64,000 bases of DNA from Vibrio spartinae. Lineage in GTDB: Bacteria; Pseudomonadota; Gammaproteobacteria; Enterobacterales; Vibrionaceae. The stretch lies in assembly GCF_024347135.1 (NCBI RefSeq), contig NZ_AP024907.1:3215001-3279000 (forward strand). Direction: 5' to 3'. Below the pieces are notes generated by a model, which ran no database searches, was not told the DNA's origin, and was given only the letters and a program-made list of their open reading frames with translations. Position 1 is the stretch's first letter. Each line of letters starts with the position of its first letter. Made by a program: the position numbers and the translations under genes. This document shows, piece by piece, positions 57,217 to 64,000 of this stretch.

Positions 57217-57686
57217 TGCGTTGCTTCCTCTGCGTTATTCAGTGCTTGTTTTAGTCGTGTGTTTTCTCGCTGTTCTGGTTTGGTTTGCTCTTTGGCTCGT
57301 TGCTCTTTTTGTTCTGCCACACTGTTGTGCTCTCGCAACTCAAAAGAGACGTTCCAAGCCTGTAATGTTTCATGCTCTCTCGCATTGATACGGCCAGTAA
57401 ATTTCACATTGCGAATCTTGAGTGCTAACGCAATATCATTACCAATCCGATAAACCCTGCGCGTATTGGTGTCGTCTTTGTCCGATGCAAGCGAATACAA
57501 CTGAGTGAGCGTTTCTACACGTGTGAATGGAACACGACCACTAAAGGTCAGTTTCTTGCCTTTATCGCCTTGCTCTGCCGTATCTGTACCCGATGATTGA
57601 CCGCTCATGTCTTGGTCTTTTAACTCCATCGACATTTCAACTTTCATCGAGTCTAAGTTAACCGGCACACCATCGAGAGCTAACAT
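57213..57686 (-). CDS. Phage baseplate/tail accessory protein
   Basis: A 157-residue soluble protein (LTFSGRVPFTRVETLTQLYS, VYRIGNDIALALKIRNVKF, LQAWNVSFELREHNS), C-terminus strongly charged and helical. The pattern resembles small baseplate/gpU-like proteins of P2/kappa phages. It starts 3 bases after the truncated sheath gene, using GGGAGG inside that gene's end. Confidence 0.6.
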   Translation of the reverse strand: MLALDGVPVNLDSMKVEMSMELKDQDMSGQSSGTDTAEQGDKGKKLTFSGRVPFTRVETLTQLYSLASDKDDTNTRRVYRIGNDIALALKIRNVKFTGRINAREHETLQAWNVSFELREHNSVAEQKEQRAKEQTKPEQRENTRLKQALNNAEEATQ

Positions 57687-57689
57687 TGA

Positions 57690-58283
57690 CTACCTCCCGT
57701 TTGCTAAACGGCCAGCGTAAATACCGACTGTTGAGTTTTCTTTGTGAACTTGAGGAACAACGGTGATGTACTCACTTGCGATGCTTGTTGGTACCGCTAC
57801 TGTTGCTGCCAACCACTCCGCCCATGTTTCACCCGTCACAGAATCATCATTGATACCCGGTAAGGTGCAGATCATGAATACTTCACGGCCTAACTTGTTT
57901 TTCAGTTCAGTACGAAAAGCAACAGCATCTTCAAGAGTCGATGTGCCTGTATCTGGCTTATCAAGGACAACGGCTTCAAAGCTTGATGTTTCATTGGCTT
58001 TAAACACTGCGGCTTGCCAACTGTCTGCTGGGTCTAAGACGATCACACCTGCAGTCCAGTTCTGTTTCCCGTTTAACTGGGCGGCTTTTAGCGTAAGCAT
58101 GTGCACAGGGTCGATGTTATCGAACGTGCTGTCTGCAAAATCCGTGGTGTTGTCCACCATGATTAGGTTGCGCTCTGTTCCTGCGACTGTGCCGTACACA
58201 ACAAACAGAAAGTGAAATTCAACGCCCGGAATCGGTCCGCGCATCATGTTCAGAATGTTAATAATGACGGTAGGCCATGCCAT
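57690..58283 (-). pseudogene. Truncated phage tail sheath (DUF2586-type)
   Basis: A 197-residue remnant starting MAWPTVIINILNMMRGPIPG. The start and AVAFRTELKNKLGREVFMIC, LAATVAVPTSIASEYITVVP and AGRLANGR match the first half of DUF2586-type sheath proteins, which are about 370 residues. It stops right after AGRLANGR, at the join to the next gene, so the second half and everything normally between sheath and baseplate (tube, tape measure) is missing. A deletion is inferred. Confidence 0.65.
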
Positions 58284-58285
58284 GT

Positions 58286-58945
58286 TTAGTTGCTCCTGTT
58301 TCGATTCAATTCCCGCTTGATAATCATTGCTGCCCGTTTGGGACTAATGCCTATCAATCGGCGTTCTGGGCGATCTACTTCCCACTTACGTGATGGAGTT
58401 TTGTTTTCCAGATCACTAATCAGTTTTGCGGCTTCGGCTACGGTCATATTCTGAGTAATGAATTTGAGCGTTGGCTTTTTGCCTCTCTTCTGCCTGCCTT
58501 GGGGCGGAAGTCTGTAACCTAAATCGCGTAGCTCTTTCGCTTGCTCTCTAGTTGCCGGGTCGGTTTTCTTTGGCTCTTTCGCTTTCTTGGCTTGCTTGAA
58601 CCTCTGCTGCAAACCGCTTTTCTCTGCTTCACCTGTATGATGAGCCAGTGCTACGGTTCCTCGTCTTGAGGGCCAACCAACAACCAAAACCCGGTTATTG
58701 TCTTTTTGAAAATGCTTTAGCTTCTTGGTGAAGCCTCTAAGCATCTTGCGCCTGCCTTTTTTGCGCTTTGACCACGATTTACCGTCTGGGTCACGCTGTG
58801 CTCGAATGTTCTTTTTGGTCGTCTTGGTGATGTATTTACCAAGCTCTTTCAGCACTCTGGCTCTGGCTTTTTTATCAAGCTTTAACAGCTCGAATTGCTC
58901 TTTAACTCGCAGATAACTGCGCTTATCTGCCCGTATCTCATACAT
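58286..58945 (-). CDS. Phage virion morphogenesis protein (gpS-like)
   Basis: A 219-residue very basic protein (KKARARVLKELGKYITKTTKK, SWSKRKKGRRKML, RRLIGISPKRAAMIIKREL). The arrangement fits the P2 gpS/virion morphogenesis family involved in tail completion. It overlaps the gpR-like gene by eight bases. Confidence 0.75.
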   Translation of the reverse strand: MYEIRADKRSYLRVKEQFELLKLDKKARARVLKELGKYITKTTKKNIRAQRDPDGKSWSKRKKGRRKMLRGFTKKLKHFQKDNNRVLVVGWPSRRGTVALAHHTGEAEKSGLQQRFKQAKKAKEPKKTDPATREQAKELRDLGYRLPPQGRQKRGKKPTLKFITQNMTVAEAAKLISDLENKTPSRKWEVDRPERRLIGISPKRAAMIIKRELNRNRSN

Positions 58946-59426
58946 TGCGAATAACTACATTTGATAGCCTTTCCGCCTGCCAAATCTCGTACTCTTCAAT
59001 CTTCCAGCGTTGACCATTCCAATAGATTGGCCCGTCTGGGTCAGCGGTCACTTTGACTGGTTCTTCAAACATCACTGAGATCAGCACTTCGGCGTTTTTC
59101 TCATCTTCCAGCACTACATCTACGTCTGGGTCGTCTAGGTCTTCAATGTGGAAACGGTCAGAATCGTTGTCCATCAACCAAGCCCCAACGTTAGCAAACA
59201 GCACTGCAGGGTCGTATTCTTTGAAAGGGAACTTATCGAAGTAGAAATCAGCAACATAACGTTGATAAAGCAGGTCAAAGCCATGGCCCATGTGCTTGGT
59301 TTCGAGTTTCAACTCAACCTTGCCCATTTCACATTCCATGCGCTTGGCTATCTTGTCGCCCACAACGCTGATTAAAAATGCGTTTAGGTCACGCAGCTTG
59401 TAACCTGCTTGGTACTGCGTACTCAT
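58938..59426 (-). CDS. Phage tail completion protein (gpR-like)
   Basis: A 162-residue acidic protein (LRDLNAFLISVVGDKIAKRM, DPDVDVVLEDEKNAEVLISV). Order L-R-S and size match P2 gpR. It overlaps the gpL-like gene by four bases. Confidence 0.65.
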   Translation of the reverse strand: MSTQYQAGYKLRDLNAFLISVVGDKIAKRMECEMGKVELKLETKHMGHGFDLLYQRYVADFYFDKFPFKEYDPAVLFANVGAWLMDNDSDRFHIEDLDDPDVDVVLEDEKNAEVLISVMFEEPVKVTADPDGPIYWNGQRWKIEEYEIWQAERLSNVVIRNV

Positions 59427-59887
59427 AGCAAATCCACCGATGAACGGTTTAGCCCTTTCATGTTTCGAATAATGCGCTGACTTTCAGAAAGCAGTTCAGT
59501 GCGCACCTCGGCGCTTCTGTCTGCCATATGGTCGCCTTTGTCCTTGGTGTGAACAGTGGCAATGTCTGGCAGCAAGTCAGCTTTGGCTCTCGCAAACACT
59601 GCTGATTCGTATTGATATACAACACGGTTTTTACCAAGCATCTCCGGAAAAGCAGGAACATCGCCAGCAGTTGCGTGCCCCTCTTCCTGATACTTAGCTT
59701 TCAAGTCTTCAAGTTGCTGATTAACTTCCGAAACAGCATTAACTAGAGCAATAGCAATACGTTCTGAATCTTGAGCTGCAGGAATACCGCGACGTTTTTC
59801 AAAGTCACCTGCATTGATGTTCGGCCAAAAACCGTCATTGGTGATTTCTGTCGCTTGATAATCCGAACCGGAAGATCCCGAAAACAT
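59423..59887 (-). CDS. Phage head completion protein (gpL-like)
   Basis: A 154-residue protein with TNDGFWPNINAGDFEKRRGI near the N-terminus and an Arg/Ser-rich C-terminus (IIRNMKGLNRSSVDLL), as in gpL. Follows the gpM fragment in P2 order. Confidence 0.75.
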   Translation of the reverse strand: MFSGSSGSDYQATEITNDGFWPNINAGDFEKRRGIPAAQDSERIAIALVNAVSEVNQQLEDLKAKYQEEGHATAGDVPAFPEMLGKNRVVYQYESAVFARAKADLLPDIATVHTKDKGDHMADRSAEVRTELLSESQRIIRNMKGLNRSSVDLL

Positions 59888-59995
59888 CGTTATTCCTCTT
59901 TAAATAAGTGAGCCTCTAGCCACTGGGTCGACGGTATTGAGTTAGCCTATTGGCACTCTTACCTCACCAGCCGAGGCTCGGCGGCGTAGGAGTCT

Positions 59996-60250
59996 TTACA
60001 GATTCTTGCCATCTTTAATGGCACGAATGCGTTGCTCGATTTGACCAATTTTGGTTTTCACACCCACTTTGTCGTACTTGTCGTGAGCGTGTTGCAGTAG
60101 CACCAAAGCTTTTTCTAGTGTTTCCAGACACCCAATAGCCGTTGGTTGTGGTTGACCCTCTTCATTTCGAATAAGGTACAAGCCTGCGAATCGGTACCAC
60201 TTGGCATGAACTTCTTCATGCAATCGCCACTCTTTTTCGACCTTTTTATT
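59996..60250 (-). pseudogene. 3' fragment of phage small terminase (gpM-like)
   Basis: About 84 residues: KWYRFAGLYLIRNEEGQPQP, TAIGCLETLEKALVLLQHAH and KYDKVGVKTKIGQIEQRI resemble the C-terminal part of P2-like gpM. The frame continues upstream into sequence that is the antisense of the GpA fragment, so the homologous part ends near 60250 at a rearrangement junction. Genes Q, P, O, N are absent. Confidence 0.65.
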
Positions 60251-60272
60251 ACTGGCATTATCACAAAAAGGT

Positions 60273-61547
60273 GTGGCTGACCCGAAAATCAGAAAAGGTG
60301 AGCTGATGGTCAGAGCCAGAGGCTTTGAAGAGTTGGCGCAAGACTTAGGGCATGAAGCGACCTTTTTAACCATCACCTGCCCGTCAAAGTATCACCGCAG
60401 TTATTCCAAATCAGGTGCTATCAATCCCAAGTGGGAAGGATTGACCCCATTAGACGGGCAAGCTTATCTCAATAAACAGTGGCAGCTTATTCGAGCCAAA
60501 CTTAATCGGCTAGACATCCGCTTTTATGGCTTTCGGGTGGCTGAGCCACAACACGACGGGACACCACACTGGCACTTACTGTTATTTGTCGAAAAGCATC
60601 AATATCAAAAGATGGTCAATATCATGCGTGATTATGCCTTGCGTGAAGACGGTGACGAAATCGGAGCCGACAAGCACCGTTTTACCGTAGTAAAAATTGA
60701 CCCGAAGGCTGGCATTTTGGCTGCATTTATGCCCAGCCAACTTGGTGACGGCACGCTGTACAATGAAAATGACCTGATGGATAAAACCACGGTTGAAACC
60801 AATATCCGCTTAGGGTTCAATGCTGATAATCGGATTTACGGTTATCATGTCAATGGGGTGAATATTCCCAAACGTGAAGTGAATCGGGTCAGTGATAAAT
60901 TTATCGTTGAGTTAGAGCCGGATGTCACTATTGAATGGATACCGATGAGCGGCGATTTTGGCGGTAAACCGATCCTTGTCAATCCCATTCCTGACCTGCA
61001 AACTTACAATATCTGGGTGTATCCGGAGGCTGAGCAAGGTCAAGAATTTGATAACACCTACATCACGCCAATTGCTGATGCGGATTTACAAGACTATATT
61101 CTGACCTTTCCGGCCGATACCGGATTACCACCACTGTATGTGGTCTATAGTCATCAAGTGCGTCAACCGAATGGTCAGTTTGGTGCGAGCAAGCACCCGA
61201 AACCAAACCTTGACCGGACAACGTTGAGGGCTGATACCAAACGGCAGATTGAAGAAGAGGCCGAAAAGAATGCACAAGGTCAATTTATTGATGATAAAGG
61301 TAATGTGATTACGGACTGGCACTATGGACATCGATTTGGTGTTGAAAACAGACGTATTCTCTTAGCGGCTGACCAGATAGGTATGACGCAGGAAGAATTG
61401 AATGATTTTGTGAATTCACATCCTGACTATTTTCTGATTGAGGATGCCAAGACCAACCTTAGTCATGTCAATGAAAAACCGGGCAGTGATGATTTAAGAA
61501 AAATTCTCAGAGATATGAGAGCATTTTTGAAAAATAGGAAGACATAA
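60273..61547 (+). CDS. Chimera: phage GpA fragment fused in frame to pyocin-S/GH-E toxin (copy B)
   Basis: A 424-residue open frame (first codon GTG, first ATG at 60306). Residues 1-146 are an internal piece of a phage replication protein GpA (RARGFEELAQDLGHEATFLT, YGFRVAEPQHDGTPHWHLLL with the HUH-type HWH, KHRFTVVKIDPKAG). From residue 147 it equals the toxin at 49.4 kb: pyocin-S region, then GH-E nuclease (YGHRFGVENRRI, LSHVNEKPG). The leader of copy A is absent. The Tyr nucleophiles of GpA are missing. Probably not expressed as a functional toxin in this state. Confidence 0.85.
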   Translation: MADPKIRKGELMVRARGFEELAQDLGHEATFLTITCPSKYHRSYSKSGAINPKWEGLTPLDGQAYLNKQWQLIRAKLNRLDIRFYGFRVAEPQHDGTPHWHLLLFVEKHQYQKMVNIMRDYALREDGDEIGADKHRFTVVKIDPKAGILAAFMPSQLGDGTLYNENDLMDKTTVETNIRLGFNADNRIYGYHVNGVNIPKREVNRVSDKFIVELEPDVTIEWIPMSGDFGGKPILVNPIPDLQTYNIWVYPEAEQGQEFDNTYITPIADADLQDYILTFPADTGLPPLYVVYSHQVRQPNGQFGASKHPKPNLDRTTLRADTKRQIEEEAEKNAQGQFIDDKGNVITDWHYGHRFGVENRRILLAADQIGMTQEELNDFVNSHPDYFLIEDAKTNLSHVNEKPGSDDLRKILRDMRAFLKNRKT

Positions 61548-62087
61548 TGAGTTACGAATACGAATTATACGATGCTGTACTGGATGGCGAGCTTGATGAA
61601 GTCAAAGCGCTTATTGGTAAAGGTGCTGATATTCATGAAATCACAGAATCAGAGCACTGGACATACCTACATCACGTATTTATGTCTCCCTCTACAAAAC
61701 TAGAGGAAAGAGCACCACTTGAATCGGTGCAGTTTCTGATTGACCAAGGGTTGGATGTCAACGCAATTGATAGCTATGGCTATACGCCACTGATTTATGC
61801 CGTTCGTCAACGCAACGTCGAGGGGATGCGGTTATTGTTAGAAAATGGAGCGGATAAGCTGATTGAGCACAGAGGAATAGATACTGTAAATGCTCTTCGA
61901 ATGTCATTTAAAGGCAAACCATATTTATATGATGTCGTGAAACTATTGCTTGATTTTGGTGCTGATCCTGATTCTCGCCCAGAAGACGGAAAATCATTTC
62001 GGGAACTGGCAAATATGCTCGCTGATGTTGATCCAAAAATCATTGAATTAGTCAGTCATTACTAAATAGAACCCACCATCAATCAAG
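60711..62087 (+). repeat. Right arm of the 1.4-kb inverted repeat
   Basis: Counterpart of 48827-50212 in inverse orientation. It carries the toxin tip and ankyrin immunity gene of copy B. The inner boundary falls at ggcattttggctgcattt, which matches ggtattctggccgcattt of copy A. Confidence 0.85.
61547..62065 (+). CDS. Ankyrin-repeat protein, probable immunity (copy B)
   Basis: A 172-residue ankyrin protein closely similar to copy A from residue 60 on (FLIDQGLDVNAIDSYGYTPL, GMRLLLENGADKLIEHRG), more different at the N-terminus and at the last repeat (PDSRPEDGKSFRELANMLAD). Its ATG overlaps the toxin stop by one base (TAATG). Even if copy B toxin is silent, this gene could be expressed with the fragment. 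Confidence 0.75.
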   Translation: MSYEYELYDAVLDGELDEVKALIGKGADIHEITESEHWTYLHHVFMSPSTKLEERAPLESVQFLIDQGLDVNAIDSYGYTPLIYAVRQRNVEGMRLLLENGADKLIEHRGIDTVNALRMSFKGKPYLYDVVKLLLDFGADPDSRPEDGKSFRELANMLADVDPKIIELVSHY

Positions 62088-62340
62088 GTAGTGTTTAAAA
62101 CGGAACCCATTCAGAGCCGCATGATGTTGTGGCTCTTTTTGTATCAGTCCTTTTCCTGCAAAATCAGGGCTTGCAAAGATAGTCAATATGTTTAAAAATC
62201 AAGCAAACCTTAAATTAGGCACTTCATTGTTGTTCATGTAAGTCTATGATTATTCAAAACAATTGCGTGTAGCAATGCGTGTCTAAAATTGGTTTTTTAA
62301 CAAGCAAAAATTTAATTAATTTCAATAAAATCATTTGGTT
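62088..62340. other. Region between immunity B and repeat R6
   Basis: About 250 AT-rich bases with no ORF. An imperfect hairpin (agagccgcat...tgtggctctt, 62112-62139) follows the immunity stop and may act as terminator. Confidence 0.4.
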
Positions 62341-62640
62341 ATAAACAAAAATAAAAAATCGTCCATGATTTTTCACCCTGAGAGCATCGATCAATTGAGC
62401 TTTGTTGATTCAATGTTTCACTTTATTCAAATCAACCACCCACCAAAGAAAACCATTCAAGGAAGAATGGTTAGGCTTTTCCGGGCAGGACGCCCGTAAA
62501 AGTCGGTTCTGGACAACGCGTAACTCAGCCAAATAAAAAAGATTTTCTGGTGACTCTTGCATCTTGGCAAGAGTTACTGGCGCACAGAGCACCGATGCCT
62601 CTGAAATCGAAAAACTAAATTGTGCGTCATATCCCGTGGC
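62340..62640 (+). repeat. Structured repeat, copy R6 (right border of island)
   Basis: Full-length copy in the same orientation as R1, with aaaaatcg-tccatg-atttttc, cttttccgggc-agga-cgcccgtaaaag and gtgactcttgc-atcttg-gcaagagttac hairpins and the shared end ctgaaatcgaaaaactaaattgtgcgtcat. R1 and R6 border the 17-kb island as direct repeats. Confidence 0.75.
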
Positions 62641-62797
62641 CGGAGATATCTAAAAAACCGAACAACTCAACGCCAACACCAACCGAAAGCAGCGCTTTGA
62701 GAACTCAGGAAAAAACACCGAGATCCAACACCTCTAATCGCTTACAGTCACCACTGTACACCACACCATCGATGAATCCATCATGTAAGGAGCACAG

Positions 62798-63400
62798 ATG
62801 AACGCCCAACAACTTCTCAGCTTTTTTGCCAAGCATTATGATTTTCAGCGAGCCAATCAGTATCTTGCCGATCCGGAGATCCGCGCCTTTGCGAAATCCT
62901 GGCTGACGGTCGAGTTGGGGCAAACGCTGCGACAATATCATCCGCATTCACAACTGACCTATACACCACGCTATACCGTCCACGATAACTACCTTCATTA
63001 CCAAGAAAAGGATGATCAAGTTGACGTTTGTAGTAAACGGAGAGCCTCTTACGCTGATTTCGGTATCCGACAGGAACATAAATCCGTCTGGTATGAAGTG
63101 TTCTCAATGCATGAGCAACAGTTTCGTCACGCCCGTGAGCGGCAGAGAATGCATATGAATATGGCCCGAGTGATGGCTTTTCAGCACTATCTGAAAAGTG
63201 ATCAGGTCTGTTTACTGAGTGTGTTGTGGGGGGCTTTTGATACCCAAGATGCCGCAATGCTGGCTGAATTTGATCATCCGTCCCGCTGTACATATGCGCT
63301 GGATTCTCAGCGCTCGGGGAGCGGCCAGATTTCGCGGTTATGTCAGATTGATAAGCAAGCGAAGCCAAGGCTGATTCTGACGGCCTATATGCCCAAGTGA
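62798..63400 (+). CDS. Unknown protein of the Reb-type locus, right half
   Basis: A 200-residue soluble protein behind AAGGAG. Helical N-terminus (LLSFFAKHYDFQRANQYLAD), a His/Arg-rich centre (EQQFRHARERQRMHMNMARV) and a beta-rich C-terminus. No family recognised. The base composition resembles the genes left of the island, not the island itself, which suggests it continues that locus. Confidence 0.6.
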   Translation: MNAQQLLSFFAKHYDFQRANQYLADPEIRAFAKSWLTVELGQTLRQYHPHSQLTYTPRYTVHDNYLHYQEKDDQVDVCSKRRASYADFGIRQEHKSVWYEVFSMHEQQFRHARERQRMHMNMARVMAFQHYLKSDQVCLLSVLWGAFDTQDAAMLAEFDHPSRCTYALDSQRSGSGQISRLCQIDKQAKPRLILTAYMPK

Positions 63401-63401
63401 T

Positions 63402-63482
63402 ATGCCAAGGTTATATGCCAAAGAAATATTCGTTCCCAAGTCATTATCGACTGAAGTGAGGTGAAGTGAGGTGAGATGAGGT
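63402..63482. repeat. Short tandem repeats after the preceding gene
   Basis: ttatatgcca/tgatatgcca duplicates and a gaagtgaggt-type run (about six 5-10-base units near 63452-63482). Same type of short duplication as in other gaps of this window. Confidence 0.6.
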
Positions 63483-63490
63483 GCGTCGCT

Positions 63491-63757
63491 TTAATCAAAT
63501 TTCTTCGCGACTTCTGCCGCTTTATTCCCCAGTTCAGAAAAATTCGCAGTCCCTTTTTCCATCACTTGCTGAGCTTGTTCAATGACCTTGATATATTTTT
63601 CATCACCGGTCGCCAACAATTGTGACAGTGCCACCCCAATCGCAGTGGTACTGATCGTATTGAGGTTGCGGAGATTATCGACAGCATCCTGAACGGCAAT
63701 CGCCGTTGACTGTGCAACGGACTGTTTCGCCTTGTCAGTGGTTGATCCTTTCGACAT
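63491..63757 (-). CDS. RebB/R-body-like small protein (killing-trait family)
   Basis: An 88-residue protein with GAGGAA before the start. The central VAQSTAIAVQDAVDNLRNLN and TISTTAIGVALSQLLATGD pattern, mostly Ala, Thr, Gln, Asn, resembles the Reb (R-body, 'killing trait') family, whose members polymerise into coiled ribbons that extend under trigger conditions. It is followed upstream by another Reb-like gene, typical of tandem reb operons. Confidence 0.6.
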   Translation of the reverse strand: MSKGSTTDKAKQSVAQSTAIAVQDAVDNLRNLNTISTTAIGVALSQLLATGDEKYIKVIEQAQQVMEKGTANFSELGNKAAEVAKKFD

Positions 63758-63824
63758 GGTTCCTCATCAAAGCATCACGCTGAATCAAGATAATGCGTCA
63801 AGCGGTGACTTTAATCGTCAGCGC

Positions 63825-64000
63825 TTAACCTTGCTGTAAAATCAGAGCACAAGCGGTGGATGTTGAAGCATTACTGATGGCTTGCATTCCCTGTTGAATT
63901 GTCACCGCATTTTGCATATGCAGTCCCATGGTGTCTGACATGGCTGATTCGGTCAGTTGATTGATCATCTCATCGACCTGTTCCAGATCGGTATTTTCTT
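63825..64000 (-). CDS. RebB/R-body-like protein, 5' end outside window
   Basis: The open frame from the window edge encodes at least 58 residues, including EMINQLTESAMSDTMGLHMQ and AVTIQQGMQAISNASTSTAC, ending ALILQQG. The Met/Gln/Ala composition and the I-x-NASTSTA signature fit the Reb family. It precedes the 88-residue Reb-like gene in the same direction. The start lies beyond 64000. Confidence 0.6.
   Translation of the reverse strand, partial: ENTDLEQVDEMINQLTESAMSDTMGLHMQNAVTIQQGMQAISNASTSTACALILQQG

Overview
The window looks like a chromosome segment of a Vibrio or close relative (Vibrionaceae). The left end has the plsY, tsaD, rpsU, yqeY-like, dnaG, rpoD arrangement, and the proteins read as vibrio-like. 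The species is not determined; a Gazogenes-type Vibrio is only a guess.

Layout. (1) 0.2-8.0 kb: core genes, including the rpsU-dnaG-rpoD macromolecular synthesis operon, then a CAU tRNA. (2) 8.0-10.5 kb: a small accessory block after the tRNA. It holds a C4-type antisense RNA with a 55-codon ORF, and a 5'-truncated polymorphic toxin with a membrane immunity candidate. (3) 10.6-17.1 kb: a sugar operon (ROK kinase, RpiR regulator, GH38 alpha-mannosidase, PTS IIA and IIBC) resembling mannosylglycerate utilisation. (4) 17.5-26.4 kb: lipoproteins, a small secreted Cys-rich protein, an LtaS-like phosphoglycerol transferase, an AcuI/YhdH oxidoreductase and a bifunctional OlsF-like ornithine-lipid acyltransferase. 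(5) 26.5-33.3 kb: three DUF2589-type proteins, a zinc ribbon, a coiled-coil membrane protein, a DUF3380-type muramidase, a lamin-tail-domain protein and a membrane protein. (6) 33.9-41.4 kb: a hybrid NRPS-PKS operon. The adenylation domain has a threonine-like code, the PKS has no acyltransferase domain, and a third gene encodes an alpha/beta hydrolase with Cys in the nucleophile elbow. (7) 41.6-45.7 kb and 62.8-64.0 kb: two halves of a locus ending in RebB/R-body-like 'killing trait' proteins. (8) 45.7-62.7 kb: an island between the two halves, bordered by direct copies of a structured repeat.

The island contains a lipoprotein gene, tandem structured repeats, a second C4-type RNA with a 60-codon ORF, a five-repeat type I-F CRISPR array without cas genes, two homologous pyocin-S/GH-E nuclease toxins each with an ankyrin-repeat immunity candidate, an SGNH acyltransferase, an IS256 element that splits a small zinc-ribbon gene, and a heavily deleted P2/kappa-like prophage.

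The most striking arrangement is that the two toxin C-termini plus immunity genes form a 1.4-kb inverted repeat (48827-50212 and 60711-62087) around 10.5 kb. One copy carries a toxin leader; the other is fused in frame to a fragment of a phage GpA replication protein. Recombination between the arms would move the leader from one tip to the other. The RebB/DUF2589/muramidase genes and the AT-less threonine NRPS-PKS are the other best candidates for undescribed biology. All assignments come from reading the sequence; no database search was run.
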